Source: CANJBX01 sp041487815 (GTDB lineage Bacteria > Pseudomonadota > Alphaproteobacteria > Rhizobiales > Xanthobacteraceae). Taken from it: DNA of 6,627 bases. The notes under the pieces are model-generated. The model had not been told where the DNA came from. It did not search any database and saw nothing but the letters and a program-made list of their open reading frames with translations. The stretch covers positions 1 through 6,627 of the forward strand of contig JBGPOB010000212.1 in the NCBI GenBank assembly GCA_041487815.1, given 5' to 3'. Position 1 is the first letter of the stretch, and every line of letters starts with the position of its first letter. The translations under genes were made by a program, and so were the position numbers. This document shows positions 1-5,796 of the stretch, in pieces.

Positions 1-1
1 C

Positions 2-976
2 ACGCAGCTCGGCGAGTTTTTGAAGCAGGCGCAGCGCCAGGATTCCACGCGCGGCCTTGATCTTGTATTCTTGACCGTGGGCGCCAACGACATCGATTTT
101 TCCGGCCTCATTGCCGACGTCATCATCGAAGAGGCGTGGTCACGCGCGCTGTTCAAACGCAGCGGAATTTTGGGCAGCGTCGAGGGGTCGCAGGAGGCGC
201 TCGATCAGACGCTGCCCGCCAATTTCGCGAAATTGCGGACCGCGCTGAAGGCGCTCACGCGCGGCGATCTCAGCCGGGTGGTCTATGTGCCCTACGGCCA
301 TCCCGTGCTTGGCCCCGACGGCCCCTGCTCCGGCGGCCGCGGCGGTTTTGACGTCCATCCCGCGTTCAATGTCGACGCTACGCGGCTCAATCGCGCCGCA
401 GCATTCGTGCAGGGCCGCTTCCTGCCCGCGCTCAAGGCGCTCGCCACCTGCACCGGCGGCACCCTCTGCGGCGACGCCGTCAAGGACGCCATGACGCTCG
501 CCGACACGCACCAGCCCGCATTCATCGGCCACGGCGTCTGCGCGCGCGCGCCGAGCGATCCGGTGTTCGACAACGAATGCTTCTCCGCCGATGGCGACAG
601 CTTCAAGTCGAGCCTGGTCGCCGCCGCGACCGCACCGATGGCATGCGGGCGCGCGGCGAGTGAGTTCCGTGCCTATGCGCCGCGGGCGCGCTGGATCCGC
701 ACCGCCAACGACAGCTATTTCGCGGCCATGACCTATCCGCAGGGTGTGTCGACGGCGCTGCAGCCGAGCGACATTCACGACGCCACCTGGGGCGTGCTGT
801 CGGCGGTCTATGGCGGCGCGGTGCATCCGACGGCGGAAGGCCACGCGGCCATGGCGGATGCGGCGCTGGCCGCGGCGCGCCGCCGGCTCGCGCTGGTGCC
901 GCCGGATGGGGAGGTCGTCACGGTGCCGTTGCCGACGCCAACGGCACCCGGGCCGACGGGCGAGCCCGCGCGCTAG
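2..976 (+). CDS. SGNH/GDSL-type hydrolase, 5'-truncated (C-terminal 324 residues)
   Basis: The reading frame is open from the left edge and stops with TAG at 974-976. The TTG at 20 is an internal Leu codon, because TQLGEF is readable before it, so the true start and the catalytic-Ser block I are outside the window. Visible residues 27-30 are GAND after a hydrophobic strand (DLVFLTVGAND), matching SGNH block III, whose Asn supports the oxyanion hole. Near the C-terminus, VHPTAEGHAAMAD (His at visible residue 275) matches block V with the catalytic His, but the usual Asp three residues before it is Gly. Six Cys lie at about visible residues 109, 150, 156, 180, 193 and 215, together with a GHGVC segment; this is typical of secreted SGNH esterases with disulfides. 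The tail is Pro-rich (VPLPTPTAPGPTGEPAR). Substrate is unknown: an esterase or lipase acting outside the cytoplasm is inferred. The gene converges with the GMC gene, 75 bases away. Confidence 0.78.
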   Translation, partial: TQLGEFLKQAQRQDSTRGLDLVFLTVGANDIDFSGLIADVIIEEAWSRALFKRSGILGSVEGSQEALDQTLPANFAKLRTALKALTRGDLSRVVYVPYGHPVLGPDGPCSGGRGGFDVHPAFNVDATRLNRAAAFVQGRFLPALKALATCTGGTLCGDAVKDAMTLADTHQPAFIGHGVCARAPSDPVFDNECFSADGDSFKSSLVAAATAPMACGRAASEFRAYAPRARWIRTANDSYFAAMTYPQGVSTALQPSDIHDATWGVLSAVYGGAVHPTAEGHAAMADAALAAARRRLALVPPDGEVVTVPLPTPTAPGPTGEPAR

Positions 977-1051
977 GGCGAGTGGACACCGAATGGCTGG
1001 TGTGAGTTTGTGCCGTCGCGAACGGTCTTCCGAAGCTGCCGTCGAGATTTG

Positions 1052-2683
1052 CTACACCTCGGCCGGCGGCAGCGTCCGACCCCGGATCATGTCCGCCGCC
1101 TTCTCCGCGATCATGATGGTCGGGATGTTGGTATTGCCGCTGGGCTCGTCGGGCATCACCGAGGCATCGACCACGCGCAGCCCCTCGATCCCGAGCACGC
1201 GCAATTCGGCGTCGACCACGGCCGAAGGCCCGGTACCCATTGCGCAGGTTCCCACCGGGTGGTGGCGGTGGCTGGTGGTGCGGCGCAGGAAACGCCCCAA
1301 TTCCTCGTCGGTTTTCAGGTTCGCACCCGGCGACAACTCGCCGGCTACGAGATCAGCCAACGGCTTGTGGGTGAACAACTCGCGCGAATAGCGAATGGCA
1401 CGGATCATGGTGTCGAGATCTGCCGGCTCGCCGAACATGTTGAAGAAGATGCGCGGCTTGTCGCGGGGGTCATCGGAGCGCAGCTTGACCCAGCCGCGCG
1501 ACTCCGGATGCAGCAAACCGCCGCGCGCGGTGTAGTGGTGGACTGGCGGCTTGGTCAGGCCGGGGAACCACAGTCCGCTATCGAGGCCCAACGTTGTGAA
1601 GATGATCTGGATGTCCGGCCGCGCTAGCCCCGGCAGCGAGCGCAGATAAATATTGCCGGCCGTGTTGTTGGTAGCGAACGGGCCTCTCCCGGCGAGCGCC
1701 CAGGTCAACACATGACCAACCGCGCGGTCCAGCCGCAAATCACGCGCCGAAGTTTCAGTCCCGCGCGCCTTGAACGCCACTCCGAAATTAGGATGTTCCG
1801 ACAGGTTCTGGCCGACGCCGGGCAGCTCGTGCTGCACCCTGATGCCGACATCGGCGAGATGGTCAGCCGGGCCGATGCCCGACAACATCAGAAGCTGCGG
1901 CGAGTTGTAGGAACCGGCCGAAAGCAGCACCTCGCGTTTCGCATAGACCCAAATCTTTTCCCCGCCGTGCTGGTACTCGACACCGATCGCCCGGCGGTTG
2001 TCGAGGAGGATCCGGTTGACCAACGCATGGGTCTGAATGGTCAGATTAGGCCGGCCGCGCGCTTGCGCGAGATGTGTCGCGGCCGTGCTCTGGCGTCGTC
2101 CGCGGCCGATGGTCGCCTCGCTTGGGCTGAAGCCTTCCTGATCGGCGCCGTTATGGTCCTCGCAATAAGGGATTCCGGCGGCAGCGGCGGTCTCCGCGAA
2201 AACCTCGTCCATCAGCCCGGCGCCTTGCATGCGGGTCACCGCAAGCGGACCGTCGCCACCGTGATAAGGCCCGGCGCCGCGCCAATGCGTCTCCATCTTT
2301 TTGAAATAGGGCAGCACATCGGCAAACGACCAGCCCTCCAGTCCGTTTTGCCGCCAGAGATCGTAGTCGACCCGGTTGCCACGAACATGAATCATGCCGT
2401 TGATCGATGACGAGCCACCCAGAACTCGGCCTCGATTGATTACGAGGCTGCGGCCATAAAGGGCCGGCTCCGGCTCAGACGCGAATTGCCAGATCAATGG
2501 CGGATGTCCCCAGACCTTGGCAAAGGCGAGCGGCATTTTGATCAAGGGATGCCAACCACGGCCGCCTGCTTCCAGCAGCAGGACGCTGATATCGCGGTCC
2601 TCGGACAGCCGCGCCGCGAGAACGGCGCCCGCTGATCCGGCGCCGACAATCACGTAGTCATAGGTCTGAAAATTATCCGGCAC
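1052..2683 (-). CDS. GMC-family FAD-dependent oxidoreductase (choline/alcohol dehydrogenase-like)
   Basis: The 543-residue product has the usual GMC length. It oxidises an alcohol group using FAD; the substrate cannot be read from sequence. The N-terminal Rossmann motif is GAGSAG at residues 14-19, with the ribose-binding Glu at 38 (LLLEAG). GRVLGGSSSIN (85-95) is GMC signature 1, and GSYNSPQLLMLSGIGP (257-272) is signature 2. The C-terminal domain carries HHPVGTCAMG with the catalytic His at 475, and NTNIPTIMIAEKAADMI with the partner Asn at 519. The position aligned with the FAD-linking His of choline oxidase is Ile94, so the flavin should be non-covalent. No signal peptide or membrane helix is seen, so the protein is probably cytoplasmic. 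The start is GTG at 2681-2683: no in-frame ATG lies between it and the upstream in-frame stop, and only a weak GCGAG ribosome-binding sequence precedes it. It resembles BetA, but no betaine genes are nearby, so choline as substrate is not supported. Its promoter probably lies in the 318-base gap upstream. Confidence 0.94.
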   Translation of the reverse strand: MPDNFQTYDYVIVGAGSAGAVLAARLSEDRDISVLLLEAGGRGWHPLIKMPLAFAKVWGHPPLIWQFASEPEPALYGRSLVINRGRVLGGSSSINGMIHVRGNRVDYDLWRQNGLEGWSFADVLPYFKKMETHWRGAGPYHGGDGPLAVTRMQGAGLMDEVFAETAAAAGIPYCEDHNGADQEGFSPSEATIGRGRRQSTAATHLAQARGRPNLTIQTHALVNRILLDNRRAIGVEYQHGGEKIWVYAKREVLLSAGSYNSPQLLMLSGIGPADHLADVGIRVQHELPGVGQNLSEHPNFGVAFKARGTETSARDLRLDRAVGHVLTWALAGRGPFATNNTAGNIYLRSLPGLARPDIQIIFTTLGLDSGLWFPGLTKPPVHHYTARGGLLHPESRGWVKLRSDDPRDKPRIFFNMFGEPADLDTMIRAIRYSRELFTHKPLADLVAGELSPGANLKTDEELGRFLRRTTSHRHHPVGTCAMGTGPSAVVDAELRVLGIEGLRVVDASVMPDEPSGNTNIPTIMIAEKAADMIRGRTLPPAEV

Positions 2684-2711
2684 CCGATCTCGCCCGCTGT
2701 CGTTCTTGTTA

Positions 2712-2729
2712 GGTCCGGAGAGTTGGACC
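2712..2729 (-). repeat. Inverted repeat in the GMC gene leader
   Basis: GGTCC (2712-2716) and GGACC (2725-2729) flank an 8-base loop. The repeat lies 29-46 bases upstream of the GMC GTG start, so it would form a short hairpin in the mRNA leader if transcription begins further upstream. Five-base arms in GC-rich DNA can arise by chance. Confidence 0.3.
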
Positions 2730-2743
2730 GATGATTAGCCTAA

Positions 2744-2762
2744 CGGTTGCCGATCGCAACCG
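2744..2762. promoter_or_regulatory. Candidate operator: 19-bp palindrome upstream of the GMC gene
   Basis: CGGTTGCCGATCGCAACCG has perfect 7-bp arms (CGGTTGC / GCAACCG) around a 5-base centre. It begins 61 bases upstream of the GTG start. Read toward the GMC gene, TTGCGA lies in it and TAATCA follows 16 bases later, giving a weak possible -35/-10 pair that would overlap the palindrome, as a repressor site might. The site does not match a regulator family I can name, and no regulator gene is adjacent. Confidence 0.4.
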
Positions 2763-2970
2763 GCGCAAAGCGATGGCCACCCATCCAGGTTCGTCAATCG
2801 CGGACCCAAGGCAGGACGGCGCAATCAGCGCAGTACGTGACCGGCGGCCCCGGCGGAGTTCATGCTCGCAAGCCGCACCCGCGGCGTCGCGCCAGTACCG
2901 CCAAGCGCGCACGACGAGCGACACAATAAGCCCTGCGTCAACGGCACGGCTGCGCCGCGGCCCGCGCCCG

Positions 2971-2985
2971 CGCCTTCCAGAGGCG
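2971..2985 (-). terminator. Stem-loop after the ferredoxin reductase gene, possible terminator
   Basis: CGCCT (2971-2975) and AGGCG (2981-2985) flank a 5-base loop, starting 17 bases past the reductase stop codon. There is no T-run after it on the minus strand, so it is not a classical intrinsic terminator. It may only stabilise the 3' end or be chance in GC-rich DNA. Confidence 0.25.
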
Positions 2986-3001
2986 ACCGGGAGCCTGCGC
3001 G

Positions 3002-4030
3002 CTACGCCACCCCCAGCTTCTTCTGCAAACTCGTCGACGACGTCGTGTACTGGAAGATCAGCCGCTTGTCGGGATAGACGTATTTGTACGCCTTCTGCGC
3101 CATCAGCGCGGCTTCGTGAAAGCCTGACAGGATAAGCTTGAGCTTGCCGGGATAGGTGTTGATGTCGCCGATGGCGAAGATGCCCGGCACGTTGGTTTCG
3201 AACGCGGCGGTGTCGACCGGGATCAATTCGCCCGCAAGCGCGACGCCCCAGTTGGCAACCGGGCCAAGCTTCATGGTCAAGCCGAAGAACGGCAGCAGGA
3301 CGTCGCACTCGACGGTATAAGGATCGCCCTTGTCCGTCCGCGCATGTGCGCGCGTGATTTGTCCGCCCTCGCCTTCGAGCGAGGTCACCTGTCCGAGCTT
3401 GAAGTCCATTTTGCCGGCGGCGACCAGCGCCCGCATCTTGTTGACGCTGTCGGGCGCGGCGCGGAACTGGTCGCGCCGGTGAATCAGCGTCACATGCTTG
3501 GCGATCGGCACCAGATTGTTGGTCCAGTCGAGCGCGGAATCGCCGCCGCCGACGATCAGCAGCCGCTTGCCGCGAAACTGGTCCAGCTTGCGCACGGCGT
3601 AAAAAACCGACGTGCCCTCGTAGGCCTCGATGCCCGGCACCGGCGGGCGCTTGGGCTGGAACGAACCGCCGCCGGCCGCGATGACGATGATCTTGGCCTC
3701 GAACTGCTTGCCCTGATCCGTCGTCACGCGAAACTGCGGATCGCCGATCTTTTCGATGGTCTCGATCATCTCGCCGAGGTGAAACGTCGCGCCGAACGGC
3801 TTGATCTGCGCCATCAGCGCATCGGTCAAACCCTGGCCGGTGATGTAGGAAACGGCGGGGATATCGTAGATCGGTTTCTCGGGATAAAGCTCGCCGCACT
3901 GGCCGCCGATCTTGTCGAGAATGTCGACGAGATGCGCCTTCATGTCGAGCAATCCAAGCTCGAACACGGCGAAAAGCCCGCACGGGCCGGCACCGATGAT
4001 CAGCACGTCTGTCTTGATAGGCTCAGCCAT
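3002..4030 (-). CDS. Ferredoxin-NADP+ reductase, thioredoxin-reductase-like type
   Basis: The 342-residue flavoprotein moves electrons from NADPH to ferredoxin. The FAD motif is GAGPCG at residues 13-18, followed by GGQCGELYPEKPIYDIPA (42-59), a stretch typical of this family. The NADPH domain has GGGDSA at 161-166 and HRRDQFRA at 184-191, where the Arg pair fits the 2'-phosphate of NADPH. A second FAD segment is GIFAIGDINTYPGK (283-296). The redox-active CxxC of true thioredoxin reductase is missing, and the C-terminal tail (FQYTTSSTSLQKKLGVA) is the hallmark of TrxR-like ferredoxin reductases, where it covers the flavin. ATG at 4030 is chosen because the frame upstream offers only TTG at 4075 and the family starts just before the FAD strand. 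The gene lies 51 bases after ferredoxin 1 on the same strand, so its ferredoxin partners are almost certainly the neighbouring genes. From memory, R. palustris has a characterised enzyme of this type close to a ferredoxin gene. Confidence 0.93.
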   Translation of the reverse strand: MAEPIKTDVLIIGAGPCGLFAVFELGLLDMKAHLVDILDKIGGQCGELYPEKPIYDIPAVSYITGQGLTDALMAQIKPFGATFHLGEMIETIEKIGDPQFRVTTDQGKQFEAKIIVIAAGGGSFQPKRPPVPGIEAYEGTSVFYAVRKLDQFRGKRLLIVGGGDSALDWTNNLVPIAKHVTLIHRRDQFRAAPDSVNKMRALVAAGKMDFKLGQVTSLEGEGGQITRAHARTDKGDPYTVECDVLLPFFGLTMKLGPVANWGVALAGELIPVDTAAFETNVPGIFAIGDINTYPGKLKLILSGFHEAALMAQKAYKYVYPDKRLIFQYTTSSTSLQKKLGVA

Positions 4031-4051
4031 TCCTGAAATCCCTGTTGCAGC

Positions 4052-4065
4052 CAACCGGCTGGTTG
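4052..4065 (-). repeat. Intercistronic inverted repeat between ferredoxin 1 and reductase genes
   Basis: CAACC (4052-4056) and GGTTG (4061-4065) flank a 4-base loop in the 51-base gap between the ferredoxin 1 stop and the reductase ATG. In a joint transcript it would form a small hairpin about 21 bases before the ATG. Its arms share the GGTTG/CAACC sequence with the palindrome at 2744-2762 but in everted order. This is probably coincidence. Confidence 0.25.
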
Positions 4066-4081
4066 CCAGCGCCAATTCGCG

Positions 4082-4405
4082 CTAGCGTCCCTGGTGCGAC
4101 GGCGTTCGCAATATCAGACCATCGAGTTCCTGCGTCACGGTAATCTGGCACGCCAGCCGCGACGTTGGCCGCGTATCAAACGCGAAATCGAGTTGGTCTT
4201 CTTCCTCCGGCGAAGGCGGATTCAATCGCCCGACCCAAGCTTCATCGACATAGACATGACATGTTGCGCAGCCGCACGCGCCGCCGCATTCGGCGATGAT
4301 GCTGGTGACGCCGCCCTTGAGCGCGCTTTCCATGACGGTCGATCCGATTTCCGCGTCAAGTTCGTGTCGCTCGCCGTCGTATTCGACAATCGTGATCCTG
4401 GGCAT
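4082..4405 (-). CDS. [2Fe-2S] ferredoxin, adrenodoxin/putidaredoxin type (ferredoxin 1)
   Basis: A 107-residue soluble one-electron carrier. The cluster ligands are Cys40, Cys46, Cys49 and Cys86, in the C-x5-C-x2-C-x36-C spacing of vertebrate-type ferredoxins, within ECGGACGCATCHVYV. An additional Cys44 sits in the cluster loop. The acidic interaction helix reads SPEEEDQLDFAFD (65-77), more acidic than in ferredoxin 2, and RPTSRLACQI carries the last ligand. Such proteins pass electrons to class I P450s, ring-hydroxylating oxygenases or Fe-S assembly factors. The start is ATG at 4405 with GAGG about 6 bases upstream. It lies 139 bases after ferredoxin 2 and 51 bases before the reductase gene, which should reduce it. 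The terminal acceptor is not in the window. Confidence 0.95.
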   Translation of the reverse strand: MPRITIVEYDGERHELDAEIGSTVMESALKGGVTSIIAECGGACGCATCHVYVDEAWVGRLNPPSPEEEDQLDFAFDTRPTSRLACQITVTQELDGLILRTPSHQGR

Positions 4406-4544
4406 GGACGGCCTCGCCGGGTCTCCTAAGGTTAGCAGGAATGCTATTCTCTAGCCGGTGACCGGCCGCCGCCGCAATCGCCAAAATCTACTAAAGCCGG
4501 CAATGTTTCGCTGGCAATGTTGCGATCCGGAGAAGAATCATCCG
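4406..4544 (-). promoter_or_regulatory. Spacer between the two ferredoxin genes with palindromes
   Basis: The 139-base gap is long for a simple operon. It holds a perfect palindrome GCCGGTGACCGGC (4454-4466; 6-bp arms, 1-base centre), a shorter one GAATGCTATTC (4439-4449), and a 9-base direct repeat GGCAATGTT at 4499-4507 and 4513-4521. These could mark a separate promoter or operator for ferredoxin 1 and the reductase, so that ferredoxin 2 is regulated independently. No promoter hexamers are convincing. Confidence 0.3.
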
Positions 4545-4865
4545 CTAAGCCTGCCGCGCCGGCGTCGTCACAATGAGGCCGTCGAGTGCATCCGTCACCT
4601 TGATCTGGCACGACAACCGCGAGTTCGGGCGGACGTCGAACGCGAAGTCGAGCATGTCCTGCTCCATCGGCGACGGCTCGCCCGTTTTCCCGCGCCATTC
4701 CTCACGGACGTAAACGTGGCATGTCGCGCAGGCGCAGGCGCCGCCGCATTCCGCCTCGATGCCCGGAACGCCGTTGCGGATAGCCGTTTCCATGACGGTG
4801 GCACCGTTTTCGGCCGCGACGGTGCGGGCCACACCGGCGTTATCGATAAAGGTGATGCTCGGCAT
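4545..4865 (-). CDS. [2Fe-2S] ferredoxin, adrenodoxin/putidaredoxin type (ferredoxin 2)
   Basis: A 106-residue paralogue of ferredoxin 1, identical at 63 of 106 ungapped positions by hand count. Ligands Cys40, Cys46, Cys49 and Cys86 and the additional Cys44 are at the same places (ECGGACACATCHVYV; SRLSCQI). The docking helix reads SPMEQDMLDFAFD (65-77), with Met67 and Gln69 where ferredoxin 1 has Glu. The C-terminus (TPARQA) lacks the terminal Trp that putidaredoxin uses with its P450. It should accept electrons from the nearby NADPH-dependent reductase and may feed a P450 encoded elsewhere. It looks close to the R. palustris ferredoxin PuxB, a recollection and not a search result. The ATG at 4865 has no clear Shine-Dalgarno sequence, but the start matches that of ferredoxin 1 residue for residue. 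Confidence 0.95.
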   Translation of the reverse strand: MPSITFIDNAGVARTVAAENGATVMETAIRNGVPGIEAECGGACACATCHVYVREEWRGKTGEPSPMEQDMLDFAFDVRPNSRLSCQIKVTDALDGLIVTTPARQA

Positions 4866-5009
4866 GAAAATTCGGCGGGATCGTCAACGCTGAAACTTGA
4901 GATCGGAATTTGGGCGCGCCGCCCATGCGGCTTCTATATCGGCCGCAACCCGGGTGCGCCAGCCAGTGCCGACCTTGCATTCGCGATATTCCCGCGGCGC
5001 AGTGGCGTG

Positions 5010-5384
5010 TCAGGCGACCCGCAGCAGCGCGCCAATCGCGGCCCGCGCCTCGTCAACGGCACCGCGCAATGCGGCAAGTGCGGGCTCGGTATCGCCGGAA
5101 TTGGCCACGATACGCTCCAAATTCTCGGCGGCGTGCGCCACTCTCCAGGCGCCGATTCCGCGCGCGGACCCTTTGAGCGTATGGGCGAGCGCCTGACGGC
5201 ACTCCGCCGAAGCAGCCCCCATCCGGTCCAGCAGCATGGTCGACTGGCGGTCGAACAGGCGCAGCACCTCGGCCTCAAGGCTGTGATCGCCAAGCGTCAT
5301 GCGAAAGAGATGGGCCTGGTCGATTGCCTCGTCCGGCACCAACGATGGCGATTCCACCTTGGCGGTGTCATGGAAGTTCAACAT
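5010..5384 (-). CDS. Histidine phosphotransfer (HPt) domain protein, orphan
   Basis: A 124-residue single-domain protein. The motif ALAHTLKGSARGIGA (residues 65-79) is the HPt phospho-acceptor signature, with His68 as the phosphorylation site and Lys71-Gly72 behind it. The flanking sequence reads as the amphipathic helices of a four-helix bundle, with VAHAAENLE continuing the phospho-helix. It would relay phosphate between a hybrid kinase receiver and a response regulator in the cytoplasm. No kinase or regulator is encoded in the window, so the pathway is unknown. ATG at 5384 is preferred because GGGGA lies 8 bases upstream and the preceding residues do not belong to the HPt fold. The same frame does extend to an ATG at 5522, adding 46 residues with five Cys. 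It is divergent from the coiled-coil gene at 5797 and on the same strand as the ferredoxins, 144 bases upstream of ferredoxin 2. Confidence 0.88.
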   Translation of the reverse strand: MLNFHDTAKVESPSLVPDEAIDQAHLFRMTLGDHSLEAEVLRLFDRQSTMLLDRMGAASAECRQALAHTLKGSARGIGAWRVAHAAENLERIVANSGDTEPALAALRGAVDEARAAIGALLRVA

Positions 5385-5392
5385 TGACGCAA

Positions 5393-5397
5393 TCCCC
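5393..5397 (-). promoter_or_regulatory. Ribosome binding site deciding the HPt start
   Basis: On the minus strand GGGGA lies 8 bases before the ATG at 5384. It supports the short 124-residue form over the longer form starting at 5522, which has only AAGAAA just before its ATG. Confidence 0.5.
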
Positions 5398-5738
5398 GGG
5401 GGTCTGTTGCAGCCCACCTTGTGGCCGCAGACCTTGCACGGGCCCGGCAAAGACCGGGTAAACTCGGCCCCGCAAAAGCAATGCAGTGTAAAAAAAGCAT
5501 GAGCCGGCCTTGAGGATGCCATTTTCTTGACCCGCTACCATCGCGGCGTGCCTCATTCCGGGACACGACCGGCCAGGGCGGCCCAGGCGCCACATTAACG
5601 ATGATTAAAAAGAGGTTACCGAAGCCGTTCTTTTCGCGGTTACAAATGGATAGGATTAATGGTCGGCATGGGGGAGTCCGGCGGGTGATGCGGGACTTTT
5701 CCATTGGCAGGACATTGTGAGCTTCACCGCCCGCGCCG

Positions 5739-5759
5739 CGGCCTCGGCTTTCGGGGCCG
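5739..5759 (+). repeat. Hairpin upstream of the coiled-coil gene
   Basis: CGGCCTCG (5739-5746) can pair with CGGGGCCG (5752-5759), using one G-T pair, around the loop GCTTT. It ends 37 bases before the ATG at 5797 and would lie in the mRNA leader if transcription starts upstream. No T-run follows on either strand, so it is not a classical terminator. Confidence 0.35.
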
Positions 5760-5796
5760 CCAGACTGTGACGGCGTAACGACGCGAGACGACGGAA

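Larger units (their letters stand above)
2684..3001. other. Gene-free region between GMC oxidoreductase and ferredoxin reductase
   Basis: This 318-base stretch has no frame that looks like a protein; the open frames across it are Arg/Ala/Pro-rich shadows. Its left part, upstream of the GMC gene, holds a stem-loop (2712-2729) and a 19-bp palindrome (2744-2762). Its right end has a stem-loop 17 bases after the ferredoxin reductase stop. I see nothing recognisable in about 2763-2970. The length and the palindromes suggest that the GMC gene is transcribed separately from the redox cluster. Confidence 0.6.
5385..5796. other. Divergent intergenic region between HPt and coiled-coil genes
   Basis: This 412-base region contains the start regions of both divergent genes. 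It is locally AT-richer around 5595-5660. It holds TTAA-N6-TTAA at 5595-5608, GGTTAC direct repeats at 5614-5619 and 5638-5643, and an 8-bp-stem hairpin at 5739-5759. The minus-strand frame entering from the HPt gene stays open to 5522 and encodes a Cys-rich segment. No RNA gene was recognised, and no -35/-10 pair is convincing. Confidence 0.5.

Noticed and set aside
140..844. Minus-strand open frame of 234 codons
   Set aside because: It is antisense to the SGNH hydrolase, which carries GAND and HPTAEGH motifs.
986..1003. ACACC / GGTGT inverted repeat between the convergent SGNH and GMC genes as a terminator
   Set aside because: The stem is only 5 bp with an 8-base loop, and only three T residues occur soon after it. 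This is too weak to call in GC-rich DNA.
1712..2410. Plus-strand open frame of 232 codons
   Set aside because: It lies wholly antisense to the GMC oxidoreductase, whose conserved motifs cover the same bases.
1052..2683. Naming the GMC gene betA (choline dehydrogenase)
   Set aside because: The family fits, but the substrate cannot be read from the motifs and no betaine aldehyde dehydrogenase, betI or transporter gene is adjacent.
2709..3983. Minus-strand open frame of 424 codons
   Set aside because: It overlaps the ferredoxin reductase in another frame on the same strand and is extremely Arg-rich. The reductase frame has clear FAD and NADPH motifs.
3344..4036. Plus-strand open frame of 230 codons
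   Set aside because: It is antisense to the ferredoxin reductase, with no recognisable motif.
4458..5387. Plus-strand open frame of 309 codons
   Set aside because: It runs antisense across ferredoxin 2, the HPt gene and both adjoining spacers. Its composition (Arg, His, Gly rich) is that of a GC-rich shadow frame, and it shows no domain.
5476..5520. T-run on the minus strand (about 5491-5497) after a GCAT/ATGC pairing, as an intrinsic terminator
   Set aside because: The stem is only 4 bp with a large loop, and no minus-strand gene lies upstream that would need a terminator here.
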